From the NCBI GenBank assembly GCA_963705525.1, contig CAVPJW010000004.1, positions 1,178,001 through 1,242,000 of the forward strand: a DNA stretch of 64,000 nt, read 5' to 3'. Numbering within the stretch: the stretch's first letter is position 1; every line of letters starts with the position of its first letter. The notes under the pieces are model-generated. The model made no database searches. It had not been told where the DNA came from and saw only the letters and a list, made by a program, of their open reading frames with translations. Positions 38,535-47,646 of this stretch are shown piece by piece. Position numbers and translations under genes: made by a program. The DNA is from CAVPJW01 sp963705525 (GTDB lineage: Bacteria > Acidobacteriota > Vicinamibacteria > Vicinamibacterales > CAVPJW01).

Positions 38535-40741
38535 CCCGCAGTGGCGGCCGATCGCTCTCTCGCCACTTCAATCGTCACGGTCGCGTTGAAGTCGGGTTCC
38601 AGCGATTCCGGATCAAGCACGTCGCCCGCGAGCAGCACCATCCCCTCCGGCCAGTGCACCTCGAGGTTGCCAGCCCTGATGGGCGCGTGGTGGATTCTTC
38701 CCTCGAACGTTCCCGAATTGGACACGAGACGAACGGCCTCGCCATCGGCGAGGCCCAGGCGAGCCGCGTCCTCGCTGTTGATCAGCACGGCGTCGCGAGC
38801 GGCGCCGGTCAACGGATCGACCTCGCGCTGCACCATGGAGTTGAACTGCTTGCCGCGCCTGGTCGAGAGAAGAAACGACGTGCCCGGCCGCGACGGCGCT
38901 CGCAGACCGACCGCACGGAACCGGGCTTTCCCGTCGGCGGTCGCAAAATGGCCGTTGGCAAAGAGGGTTCGCCCTCCCCACTGCACCTGATCGCCTTTCG
39001 ACGTCAGGGTCTCGATGCCTTTGTAGAGTGGCATCGCGCGCGCGATCTCGGCGCGAATCGACTCCGCCGACTCGAATCGAATCAGATCGGCCAGTTCCGG
39101 CCGCACTCGCGCCATGGTGTCGCCAAAAACCCGCCATTCCGGGCGCGCCTCGCCGATGCGGCGACCGGGAATCTCGGGCGAGAAGATGATCCGCCGCTCG
39201 GTGGACGTTTCGGTGCCGCCGCCCTTCGACTCGTAGCGTGTCGTCGCCGGCAAGAGCAGCACGTCGCCGTCCGATTCCACCAGCATCGAGGAGGACACGA
39301 CGATGTCCTGGTGAATCCGGAGACGAGGTCGGGCGAGCGCGCGGCGGTTTCGCTGCTCGTCTGGCAGCGTTTCGAGAAAATTGCCGCCGACGATCCAGAA
39401 CACATCGATCGCGCCATCGGCTGACGCGTCGACCATGCGTGCAGCCGTCAGGCCCGGCTCGGCGGGCACCGGAAACTTCCATTCGCGCGCCCAACGCTCG
39501 GACGTCGACCGATCGACACCCGGAGCGCATCCGACCTCGGCGCCTCCCTGAACGCCAGAATGGCCGCGAATCGGCATCAGGCCGCGGTTCGGCCGGCCGG
39601 GCAGTCCTCGCGCCAGGCCGACGTTGACGAGTGCACGAATCGTGTCCACACCATGCGCGTGCTGTGTCAGTCCCATCGACCAGACAAAGATGGCATTCGG
39701 TCGGTCGGCGAGCAGGCGCGCGAAGTCCTGCATGCGAACGCGCGAGACGCCGCTGGCCGCTTCGAGATCGGCCCAGTCGGCGGCCATGGCCCGGTCGCGC
39801 GCGTCCTCGAAGCCGAGCGTCGCGTCCTCGACGAAGCGTCGATCAATCGCGCCTGATTCGACGAGGACCCGCAGCGTGCCGATGAGGAACGCCAGATCGC
39901 CGCCCGTGTGCACGTCGAACCACTCATCCGCGAGGCGCGTGCCGAACACGGCGCTTTCGGCGATGGAAGGCACCCAGTACCTCGCGAGGCCAGGCTCGCG
40001 AAGGGGGTTGACCACCGCGATCGCCGCACCATTTTGTCTGGCGTGGTAGAGATACTTCGTCGTGACCGGCTGGTTGTTCGGCGTGTTCGAACCGAAGAAG
40101 ACGATGAGATCCGCCCCGAGCCAGTCCGAGTAGCTGCAGGTCGAGGCGCCGTGGCCGAGCATCTCCTTCATCGCGACCGTCGATGCCGCATGACACAGGC
40201 GGGCCGAGTTGTCGACGTGATTCGTCCCGAGAAAGCGCGCGGCCTTCTGCGCGGCGTAGTACACCTCGTTGGTGATGCCGCGCGAGGTCAGGTAGAACGC
40301 CACGCGCCGCGGATCGGACGACCTCAGTTGATCGGCCGCGCGATCGAGCGCCTCGTCCCACGAGACGATGCGAAAGCCCGCGTCGCCCCGACGCCGGAGC
40401 ATCGGATGGGAAAGCCGGCCGAGGCCGCGCAGTTGAGCCGACGTCAGGCGCTCGAGCGTGGTCACGTCGTGGAGACGCGCCGGATCGAGCGCGGGCGCCG
40501 TATTGAGCCGCAGCAGCTCCAGCCGCACCATGCACAGGTGCACGCCAGGAATCGTCCAGTCGGCGAGGCCGCTCGTGCCGAGCGCGCACCCATCGCAGAC
40601 TCCGTCGCGCAGTATGCGCCACGCGAACGGCAGCTGATCGCGATTGACCCATGCGACGCGAGCCATGTCGCGATAGTGATGCGGCTTTTGACTGCTCAAG
40701 CCCGTCGGAATCACCGACGCCCAGCGAGAGGGGTGCCACAT
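38531..40741 (-). CDS. FdhF/YdeP-family molybdopterin oxidoreductase, formate-dehydrogenase-like
   Basis: The 736-residue protein has the DMSO-reductase fold: domain entry FRIVSWDEALDRAADQLRSS, SARLCHAASTVAMKEMLGHG, FFGSNTPNNQPVTTKYLY and a C-terminal molybdopterin dinucleotide domain (DAVLINSEDAARLGLADGEA). The Cys of RLCH, near residue 183, aligns with the Sec/Cys Mo ligand of formate dehydrogenases, so this is a Cys form. The N-terminus has only three Cys (C49, C52, C70) where classical enzymes have four [4Fe-4S] ligands. It starts six bases after fdhD. Formate oxidation is likely but unproven; YdeP-type members have no assigned substrate. Confidence 0.88.
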
Positions 40742-40746
40742 GTTCG

Positions 40747-41565
40747 CTACGCCTTCACGCGTCGCTCGTGACAGTAGATGTTGAATCGATCGTCGCGCAC
40801 GAAACCCACGAGAGTGATGCCGGCGTCTTCGGCCAGATCAATCGCGAGCGTGGAGGGCGCCGATACGGCCGCGATGATGGGGACCCCCGACAGATAGGCC
40901 TTCTGGACGATCTCGAACGACGCGCGGCCGCTGACGGTCAGCACCGCTCTCTTGAGCGGCAGGCGTTCGAGCATCATCATCCGTCCGATGACCTTGTCCA
41001 CGGCGTTGTGACGACCCACGTCTTCGGCCATGGCGTCGAGCTCGCCGTCGGGCGCAAAGATGCCCGCGGCATGAATGCCGCCCGTCTGGTCGAACGCGGA
41101 CTGCGCCTTGCGCAAACGCGCGGGCAGCCCGCCGAGCAGCTGGGAATCAATCGTCCAGCGCGCATTGATCCGGGGAGCTCGGACGCGGAGGGACTCGATC
41201 GTGCGCCTGCCGCAGACGCCGCAGCCGGAATGCGCCACCACCTGCCGGCGCTCGGACATGAGCCGCGGCAGGCGGCGCCTGGCGGCCCCGATCAGCCGGA
41301 CGTCGATGACGTTCTCGCCGGCCCGGTCGCGTCGCTCGCAGTGCTCGATCGTGCCGATCTCCTCGATACCGCCGATGACCCGCTCCGCGAACAGGAATCC
41401 TGCCGCGAGCTCGGCGTCGTTGCCGGGCGTGCGCATTACGACGGCGAAAGGCACGCCGTTCAGACGAATCTCCATCGGCTCTTCGGTCGCCGCGCGATCA
41501 TGAGCGACGCGCCGGCCGCGCGGCTCGACTCTGAGCACAGTCACCGCACGAACTCCGTCCGCCAT
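40747..41565 (-). CDS. fdhD: formate dehydrogenase accessory sulfurtransferase
   Basis: FdhD passes sulfur from a cysteine desulfurase to the Mo cofactor of formate dehydrogenase. The 272-residue protein has the reactive motif SGCGVCGRRTIESL (CxxC), the fold segment MRTPGNDAELAAGFLFAERV and the signature DVGRHNAVDKVIG. It lies directly upstream of the Mo oxidoreductase on the same strand with a five-base gap, which supports a formate-dehydrogenase role for that protein. Confidence 0.95.
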   Translation of the reverse strand: MADGVRAVTVLRVEPRGRRVAHDRAATEEPMEIRLNGVPFAVVMRTPGNDAELAAGFLFAERVIGGIEEIGTIEHCERRDRAGENVIDVRLIGAARRRLPRLMSERRQVVAHSGCGVCGRRTIESLRVRAPRINARWTIDSQLLGGLPARLRKAQSAFDQTGGIHAAGIFAPDGELDAMAEDVGRHNAVDKVIGRMMMLERLPLKRAVLTVSGRASFEIVQKAYLSGVPIIAAVSAPSTLAIDLAEDAGITLVGFVRDDRFNIYCHERRVKA

Positions 41566-41629
41566 GGGTCCGTATCTTAGCCTCGAATCCGAACGGCCCG
41601 CATTCAGGCGTGGGGCCGTGCCTTCCTGT

Positions 41630-41635
41630 TAGGAT
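41630..41635 (+). promoter_or_regulatory. candidate -10 box of the YajQ gene
   Basis: TAGGAT ends six bases before the ATG at 41642, the same spacing as at 24197 and 63266. No -35 box is apparent. Confidence 0.3.
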
Positions 41636-41641
41636 ACTGAT

Positions 41642-42142
41642 ATGGCAACGCAGTCATCATTCGACATCACCTCCACGATCGATCTCCAGGAAGTGGACAA
41701 TGCCGTCAATCAGGCGCGCAAGGAGATCGGCCAGCGTTTCGACTTCAAGGGCTCACGCGCGTCCATCGAGTTCAATCGAACGGAGAATGCGCTCGTGCTC
41801 GTCGCCGAGGATGAGTTCAAGCTGGAAGCCGTCTGGGAAGTGCTCGAAACCCGCCTGGTCCGCCGCCAGGTGCCCGTCAAGAATCTCAAGCCCGGACCGA
41901 CGGAGCCCGCAGCCAACGGGACGGTCCGACGGACCGTGACCCTCCAGCAGGGAATCCCCAGCGAAGCTGCGCGGGAAATCGTGAAGCTCCTGAAGGAACG
42001 GAAACTGAAGAAGGTGCAGGCCGCCATCCAGGGCGATCAGGTTCGTGTCTCGTCGCCGTCAAGAGACGACCTGCAGGAAGCGATCAAGCTGCTGCGCGAA
42101 CAGGATTTCGGAGTCTCGCTGCAGTTCGGCAACTACCGGTAG
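41642..42142 (+). CDS. YajQ-family nucleotide-binding protein
   Basis: The 166-residue protein contains the two half-repeats of the YajQ fold. It opens with SFDITSTIDLQEVDNAVNQA and has RFDFKGSRASIEFNRTENAL, GIPSEAAREIVKLLKERKLK and VSSPSRDDLQEAIKLLREQD. The end is the invariant LQFGNYR. Members bind RNA or cyclic di-GMP; in Xanthomonas a YajQ homologue is a c-di-GMP effector. It is monocistronic and overlaps the end of the convergent regulator gene by ten bases. Confidence 0.95.
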   Translation: MATQSSFDITSTIDLQEVDNAVNQARKEIGQRFDFKGSRASIEFNRTENALVLVAEDEFKLEAVWEVLETRLVRRQVPVKNLKPGPTEPAANGTVRRTVTLQQGIPSEAAREIVKLLKERKLKKVQAAIQGDQVRVSSPSRDDLQEAIKLLREQDFGVSLQFGNYR

Positions 42143-43635
42143 GAGCGCGCGACGGGGCCCATGCCGCTGGGCACGTTCCCATCGTCTTCGGATGAGTCGC
42201 CGGCGGCATGGTCGATGGCCGCCCCCTGATAGGCCAGACCGAACTTGTCGAGGCGGCGGTAGAGCGCACGCCGGCTGATGCCGAGTCGGTTCGCGGCCTG
42301 CTTCTTGTTCCCGCCCGTTTCCTCGAGCGCTTTGAGGATCTCCATCCGCTCGAGATCGGCGATCGGCCGCACGGTCGCTGACGCACTCGCCTTCCCGCCG
42401 TTTTCGAGGTGCATCTCGCGAACTTCGAGATCGCGGTCGTCGATGAACTCGCCCTGTGCGAGCATCGAGGCACGTTCGAGCACATTCTTGAGCTCCCTGA
42501 CGTTGCCGGGCCAGGCATGCTCCATGAGGTGCTGTTCGGCCTTCACGGTGACGCCGTGCAGGTTCTTCTGAAACTGCTGTGAAAAGCCCTCGACGAATGT
42601 GCGGATGAGGAGCGGAATGTCTTCGCGCCGATGCCTGAGGGGCGGCACCTCGAGCCGCACGCCATTCAACCTGTAGTAGAGGTCCGGCCTGAAACGGCCG
42701 CGCTGCACCTCGCGCTCGAGCACCTGATTGGTCGACGCAATCACCCGGACATCGACGCGCAGGCGATCGGCGGAGCCCAGCCGCGAGAGCTCGCCATCCT
42801 CGAGGACGCGCAGCAGCCTCGCTTGAACCACCGGAGTCAGCGCAGAGATCTCGTCCAGAAAGATCGTGCCCCCGTGCGCCCGCTCGAAGACACCGGGCTC
42901 ACTGCCCGCCGATCCCCGCAGTCCGCTGCCGCCATGACCGAATAGCTCGCTCTCGGACGGCCCTTCGATAATCGCCGAGCAGTTGACCGGCACGAACGGG
43001 CCGCTCCGGCGCGTTCCAAGCTGATGGAGGGCGCGCGCCGTGAGTTCCTTTCCGGTGCCGGTTTCTCCCGTGACCAGCCCTGTCGTCAGATGGGGCGCGA
43101 TGCGGCGAATCAGGCTGAACAATTCGCGCATCGCGGGTCCGCGCCCGATCATTCCGTGGAACCGGTACCGCTGCAGAAGATCCTGCTCGAGAACGGCAAC
43201 CTCCGTCCGCCGGATCGCCTCCTGGCGGATGCCGAGGAGCAGTTCCCGGACACGCGCGAGCTCGAGCGGCTTGGTCAGATAATCCGCGGCACCCAGCTTG
43301 ATCGCTTCAACCGCTGTGTCGATCGTGGCATAGCCCGTCATCAGCACGACTTCGCAAACAGGCGCGCGGCGCTTGAATTCGCGAAGGACAGAGAGGCCTC
43401 CGATGGACGGCATCTGAAGATCGACGAGGGCGACGTCGGGCGATCGTCGCGACAGTTCCGCGAGCGCCGCGTGGCCGCTCTCGAAGACCAGGACTTCGAA
43501 ACCCAACGGTTCGGCCAGACGCGCGACGACATCGCGCACCGCCGGCTCATCGTCGACGACGAAGAGACACGGCTGGAACCGCCCGGCTTGCGACTCCTCG
43601 CGGGCGCCGCGATCTGCAGAGGTTGCGGGTTGCAT
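42133..43635 (-). CDS. NtrC-like response regulator lacking the GAFTGA loop
   Basis: The 500-residue protein has a receiver domain (acidic pair D27-D28, phosphoacceptor near D71 in VDLQMPS), an AAA+ domain with Walker A GETGTGKEL and Walker B GGTIFLDEIS, and a Fis-type helix-turn-helix (NKKQAANRLGISRRALYRRL) plus 35 extra residues. The sigma54-contact loop, normally GAFTGA, is replaced by GSGLRGSAGSEPG. Relatives without this motif generally do not activate sigma54 polymerase, so it may act on sigma70 promoters or as a repressor. No partner histidine kinase is in the window. It lies 74 bases downstream of qhpE on the same strand and may regulate the amine dehydrogenase cluster. Confidence 0.88.
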   Translation of the reverse strand: MQPATSADRGAREESQAGRFQPCLFVVDDEPAVRDVVARLAEPLGFEVLVFESGHAALAELSRRSPDVALVDLQMPSIGGLSVLREFKRRAPVCEVVLMTGYATIDTAVEAIKLGAADYLTKPLELARVRELLLGIRQEAIRRTEVAVLEQDLLQRYRFHGMIGRGPAMRELFSLIRRIAPHLTTGLVTGETGTGKELTARALHQLGTRRSGPFVPVNCSAIIEGPSESELFGHGGSGLRGSAGSEPGVFERAHGGTIFLDEISALTPVVQARLLRVLEDGELSRLGSADRLRVDVRVIASTNQVLEREVQRGRFRPDLYYRLNGVRLEVPPLRHRREDIPLLIRTFVEGFSQQFQKNLHGVTVKAEQHLMEHAWPGNVRELKNVLERASMLAQGEFIDDRDLEVREMHLENGGKASASATVRPIADLERMEILKALEETGGNKKQAANRLGISRRALYRRLDKFGLAYQGAAIDHAAGDSSEDDGNVPSGMGPVARSYR

Positions 43636-43709
43636 CCTGGGCGAGGCGTTTTCGTGAAGCCTCTGATGACGTTATCGGCCCGGACCCGACCAGGGCCAAT
43701 CGGGGAGCT

Positions 43710-44408
43710 TTATAGAACTACACGATCCAGCACGCGCGGAAGTTGGTCGAGGGGCGCATGCCCAACGGCCTCGAGCCCGCACGCGATCAGGCCCGACGCG
43801 TTGGCGACGGCAAAGCTCAGCCCCTTCAGGTTTCGGTCGGGTGGAACGCCGGGAATCGGCCGCGGAAATCCGGATGTGTGAACGATCGCGCGGCCGGCGG
43901 CGGTCGAGATGCGACACCGATCCCGCGGACAATCCCAATCCAGCAGAACGGGCACCACGCCGTCGAGGCTCCCTGGAAGCCATCGGACGCCATCCTGAGG
44001 ACCAGCTGCCACGACCAGAACGTGTCGCCGACGCGCGCGGTCGATCGCGGCCTGAAGCGGCTGGGCGTGTTCCGCCACCGATGTGCCGAGGCTCAGGTTG
44101 ACGAGATGCACGCCACGATCGGTTGCCCAGTCAAGGGCTGCGATCAGAACCGCGACATCGGTCGAGAGGCTGCGATCGAACACCTTCACGGCGAAGAGAT
44201 CGGCCTGGACCGCCTTCTCTCTGATGGCGGCCATCACCGCAGTTCCATGTCCGAGTCGATCGACATAATCAACGCTCGTGGTGAGATCGAGCGCGATCGC
44301 AATGCCACCGGCCACGCGACCGATGTGCGGATGGGTCGCGTGCACACCACTGTCGATGACCGCCACCTGAACGCCGCGGCCCTCGAGAACCTGGTTACCA
44401 GCTCTCAT
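43710..44408 (-). CDS. qhpE: subtilisin-like protease of the QHNDH cluster (QhpE)
   Basis: This S8-family protease of 232 residues has its catalytic residues in place: D19 (VAVIDSG), H54 (LGHGTAV) and S198 (KGLSFAVANASG). It has neither signal peptide nor propeptide, which fits a cytoplasmic enzyme. In Paracoccus QhpE removes the leader from the crosslinked QhpC before export. The ATG overlaps the stop of the ABC transporter gene. It ends the cluster. Confidence 0.85.
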   Translation of the reverse strand: MRAGNQVLEGRGVQVAVIDSGVHATHPHIGRVAGGIAIALDLTTSVDYVDRLGHGTAVMAAIREKAVQADLFAVKVFDRSLSTDVAVLIAALDWATDRGVHLVNLSLGTSVAEHAQPLQAAIDRARRRHVLVVAAGPQDGVRWLPGSLDGVVPVLLDWDCPRDRCRISTAAGRAIVHTSGFPRPIPGVPPDRNLKGLSFAVANASGLIACGLEAVGHAPLDQLPRVLDRVVL

Positions 44409-46150
44409 GCCTGATGAACATTCTGACGAGCCGACTCTGACGCTTCGCCGAACAGCCGCGAGAAGGCGCCTCCCCGACGCAACAGCTCGCTCGGCGTCCC
44501 TTCCTCGACGATGTGGGCGGCATCGAGGACGATGACGCGATCGGCGCGCGCGGCCAGGTCGAGTCGATGGGAGATGATCAGGCTAGTTCGCCCCTGGGTC
44601 AGCCGATCGAGCGCGGCCAGCACGTGTTGCTCGGTCGCCGGATCGATCGACGCCGTCGCCTCGTCGAGGAGCAGCACGGCGGGCCGTGCGAGGAACGCGC
44701 GTGCGATGGCGACGCGTTGCCGTTCTCCCGTGGAAAGCGCGAGGCCACGCTCGCCGACGAGCGTCTCGTAGCGGTCCGGAAGATCCGCGATGAATTGCTC
44801 GAGACCGGCCGACCGAGCCGCCGCCGCGACATCGGCATCGGACGCCTCGGGTGCGGCATATCGCATGTTCTCTCGGATGGATGCGTGCATCAGAAACGGC
44901 TCGTGCTCGACGAGCACGACAAGGCGCCGGACGTCCGACAGCGTGAGCGTGCGCAGATCGTGACCATCGAGCGAGACGGTTCCCGAATCCGGATCGAGCA
45001 GGCGCAGCAGGAGATCGGCGATGGTGGACTTGCCGCCTCCGCTGGGCCCGACGAGCGCCAGTTTTTCTCCGGGCCTGGCGTCGAACGACACGTCGCTCAG
45101 CACAGGCCCGCTCCGATCGAACGTCAGGCTGACGCGGTCGAACCTCACACTGCCCTTGACGGCCTCGAGCGCGACCGGCCTTTCCGTTTCCGTGACCTCC
45201 GGTTGGGCGCCGAGCAGCTCGCGCACGCGACTGAAGGAGACGCGAGCGGTCGCGATGTTCGCGTACAACCCCATCAACCCCTGAATCGGCGACATCATGC
45301 GCATCTGGTACCCGAGGAACGCGACGAGCGTTCCAAGAGTCATCTGTCCGCCAATCACACGCCAGCCGCCGTACAGAAAGACCAGGGCCGTTGCGCCCGA
45401 CAGGAGCAGGCCCGGCACTCCCCCCGACAAATAGCTGGCGCGCTGCATCGTCATCAGCGAATCGATGAAGGCCGAATTCTTCGTCCGGAACCTCGCGACC
45501 TCCCTCTCCTGCGCATTCGACCGGACGACGAGCTCGATGCCCTGCAGGGTCTCGATCAGGAAGCTGCCGATGTCGCTGCTCCGCTCGCGCATCAGCCGCA
45601 CGCGGTCGCCCAGCCGTCTTCGATAGTGCACGAGCGCGACGAGGCTGAACGGGACGAGTGCGAGGGTGACGAGAAAGAGCGGCACGTCGAGCCACCACAT
45701 CATGACGATGGTGCCGGCGAGAAACAGCACGTTGCCGACCCAGGCGAGTGCGAGCTCCGCCGTCACCCGCTGCAGCTCGCTGATGTCATTGCTCACGCGC
45801 GACACGATGTCGCCGAGTCGGGTTCGCGCATAGAAACGCGGCGACAGACGCTGCAGGTGCCGGTAGACCTCGAGTCGCATGTCGAAGAGGATGTCCGCCG
45901 ACACGCGCGTGTAGACGAGGCCGCTCGCGGCGTTCAGCACGAACCCCAGCACGGTGGCCAGGCAAAAGAGGGCCACCAGTCGAACCAGATCGCCGAAGTC
46001 GCGACCGACCAGCGCACGATCGATCAGATCCCTGGTCAGGTACGGAATCGCCAGCGCCAGAAGCGTGCTCAGAAGGCTCAGGCCGAGCACGATCAGCAGG
46101 CGGCGCCAGTAGGGGACGACGTACCGCAGGGCGGGAGGAAGGGAAGCCAT
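44405..46150 (-). CDS. qhpF: ABC exporter of the QHNDH cluster (QhpF)
   Basis: This 581-residue half-transporter has six membrane helices (residues 15-300) followed by an ATPase domain: Walker A VGPSGGGKSTI, signature LSTGERQRVAIARAF, Walker B VLLLDEATAS and H-loop ISHRL. The signature reads LSTGE instead of LSGGQ, a modest variation. In characterised systems QhpF is required for periplasmic delivery of the small subunit, which has no Sec signal. The gene lies between qhpB (32-base gap) and qhpE (overlap). It lacks a C39 peptidase domain, consistent with a separate QhpE protease. Confidence 0.88.
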   Translation of the reverse strand: MASLPPALRYVVPYWRRLLIVLGLSLLSTLLALAIPYLTRDLIDRALVGRDFGDLVRLVALFCLATVLGFVLNAASGLVYTRVSADILFDMRLEVYRHLQRLSPRFYARTRLGDIVSRVSNDISELQRVTAELALAWVGNVLFLAGTIVMMWWLDVPLFLVTLALVPFSLVALVHYRRRLGDRVRLMRERSSDIGSFLIETLQGIELVVRSNAQEREVARFRTKNSAFIDSLMTMQRASYLSGGVPGLLLSGATALVFLYGGWRVIGGQMTLGTLVAFLGYQMRMMSPIQGLMGLYANIATARVSFSRVRELLGAQPEVTETERPVALEAVKGSVRFDRVSLTFDRSGPVLSDVSFDARPGEKLALVGPSGGGKSTIADLLLRLLDPDSGTVSLDGHDLRTLTLSDVRRLVVLVEHEPFLMHASIRENMRYAAPEASDADVAAAARSAGLEQFIADLPDRYETLVGERGLALSTGERQRVAIARAFLARPAVLLLDEATASIDPATEQHVLAALDRLTQGRTSLIISHRLDLAARADRVIVLDAAHIVEEGTPSELLRRGGAFSRLFGEASESARQNVHQA

Positions 46151-46182
46151 CGCACGCCGACGGCCGGCGGCTGAACGCCGGC

Positions 46183-47304
46183 TCAGGGAGTTGACGACGG
46201 CAGAATGAAGAGATTGGTCTCCAAGTCTGCGTCGAGCGTGATCGTCCTCAGATACTTATAGGTGGCGGCGTCGTAGATGTCGATGGTGTTCCCGGCTTCG
46301 TAGATATAGAGGAGCTTGCCGTTCGAGCTCGGCTTCACCGACATCCGTGGCCGGCCCGCAAACTCGGTCCGCCGAAGAAGGCGCTTCTCGACCAGATCGA
46401 ACGTCCAGAATTCGTAGTGACCGATTCGGTCCGAGAGTCCGTACGCCATCTTTCGATCCGGCGCCACGCTGAAGCTGCCGATGCGTTCCTGGGCCGGGGC
46501 GATCGCCTTGAAATCCACGCTCTTCTCGAGAAGGTTGACGCGAGCCAGCCCGAGCACGCGACGGTGCTGTACCGGATCTTCGGTCGTGAAGAGGCCGGTA
46601 AGAAAGCCCGGCTCGTCGTTCTGGTTGTCCACCGATCCGAACTGCAGACGACCGAATCCCGACTCCGGCGGTTTCGACATCTTCCACCTGTCCACGACCT
46701 TGTAATCGGTCGTGTCGTAGATGTAGACCTCTTCGCCGAAAAGATAGAGGAATCGCCCGTCCGGTGAGAACTGCAGCCCCGCGTTGTAGAGCATCGAGGT
46801 GGGATCGCGCTCCTCACCTTCCGGCCACGGAATGACCTTGAGAACTCTGTGCTCCTTCAAGTCGTACAGGAGCAGCTGCGCTGGGCCGATCTCGAACCGA
46901 TCCGTCAAGCGCGTCGTAGCCCTCGCCGTCAACACCATCTGCGTTTCCGTCGGATTGACCTGATAGCCGCCAATCCTGACTCGCCGGTTTCCTTCCGTCA
47001 GCCGGAAGGTGTCGGTGACCTTGCGAGACGCGATGTCCACGACTTCGATGTCTTCGAAGTAGAAGGTCAACGCATAGAAATGCTTCTTGTTGTGCGACAG
47101 CACGAGCGACGTCGGCATGCCCGTCTTGAGCACGATCTCGCCTTTGAGCTTTTCGGTCGCCTCGTCGATGATGTAGATCTTGCCCCCGTATCCGCCCATA
47201 TAGAGCGTGGCGTTGCCGCCGGTCATCCTTTCGGGCGGCGCGCCAGCGGCCGCGTGCAGAGTCAGCGCGGCGGCAGCGAGAGCGGTCATGAATGCGCGAC
47301 GCAT
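46183..47304 (-). CDS. qhpB: quinohemoprotein amine dehydrogenase beta subunit
   Basis: The 373-residue protein has a signal peptide (MTALAAAALTLHAAAGA) and repeated blade sequences of a beta-propeller, for example ATLYMGGYGGKIYIIDEATE, FSPDGRFLYLFGEEVYIYDT and SNGKLLYIYEAGNTIDIYDA. QHNDH beta is a seven-bladed periplasmic propeller that helps enclose the CTQ subunit. It starts nine bases after the qhpC stop and is followed by qhpF. Confidence 0.9.
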   Translation of the reverse strand: MRRAFMTALAAAALTLHAAAGAPPERMTGGNATLYMGGYGGKIYIIDEATEKLKGEIVLKTGMPTSLVLSHNKKHFYALTFYFEDIEVVDIASRKVTDTFRLTEGNRRVRIGGYQVNPTETQMVLTARATTRLTDRFEIGPAQLLLYDLKEHRVLKVIPWPEGEERDPTSMLYNAGLQFSPDGRFLYLFGEEVYIYDTTDYKVVDRWKMSKPPESGFGRLQFGSVDNQNDEPGFLTGLFTTEDPVQHRRVLGLARVNLLEKSVDFKAIAPAQERIGSFSVAPDRKMAYGLSDRIGHYEFWTFDLVEKRLLRRTEFAGRPRMSVKPSSNGKLLYIYEAGNTIDIYDAATYKYLRTITLDADLETNLFILPSSTP

Positions 47305-47313
47305 GTGGTATTC

Positions 47314-47646
47314 CTACGGAAAGATCAGATCGATCTTCCGCCAGTCTTTCTGCGCGGCCGCGCACGTCGCGGTCCAGTCGGGTGAGTGGTTGAGCTGATC
47401 GGGCACCTGAGCCGGCCAGAAGCAGCCGACGTGACAATCGAAGAGATCGCGTTCGACGGGCTGGCAGAGACCCGCCGTGCCGCCAGTGGAATCGGCCTCC
47501 CACCCCGGATAGAACACGAGCGAGCAGCCCATGGGAATGTGCGGCTGCTGGGGCGTGCCCTGTTGAAGCGCCACCACGTCGCCAGGATCGGCCACATTCG
47601 TTTCGATCCGCGCGGCCTTGCGATTAACTGACTTGAGATGCTTCAT
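47314..47646 (-). CDS. qhpC: quinohemoprotein amine dehydrogenase gamma subunit, CTQ precursor peptide
   Basis: This 110-residue precursor has a leader of about 30 residues followed by the CTQ core. All crosslink residues of the characterised gamma subunits are present with correct spacing: C41-E50, C61-D67 and C75-D83 for the thioether bridges, and C71 with W77 for cysteine tryptophylquinone. These correspond to 7-16, 27-33, 41-49 and 37/43 of the mature Paracoccus and Pseudomonas proteins (offset 34). The block GCFWPAQVPD is a clear signature. Cys95 is an additional Cys. There is no Sec signal. The ATG at 47646 overlaps the qhpD end by 23 bases. Confidence 0.93.
   Translation of the reverse strand: MKHLKSVNRKAARIETNVADPGDVVALQQGTPQQPHIPMGCSLVFYPGWEADSTGGTAGLCQPVERDLFDCHVGCFWPAQVPDQLNHSPDWTATCAAAQKDWRKIDLIFP

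Noticed and set aside
43710..44408. Subtilase considered as a truncated pseudogene because it lacks signal and propeptide.
   Set aside because: D19, H54 and S198 are all present, and a short cytoplasmic form is expected for QhpE.
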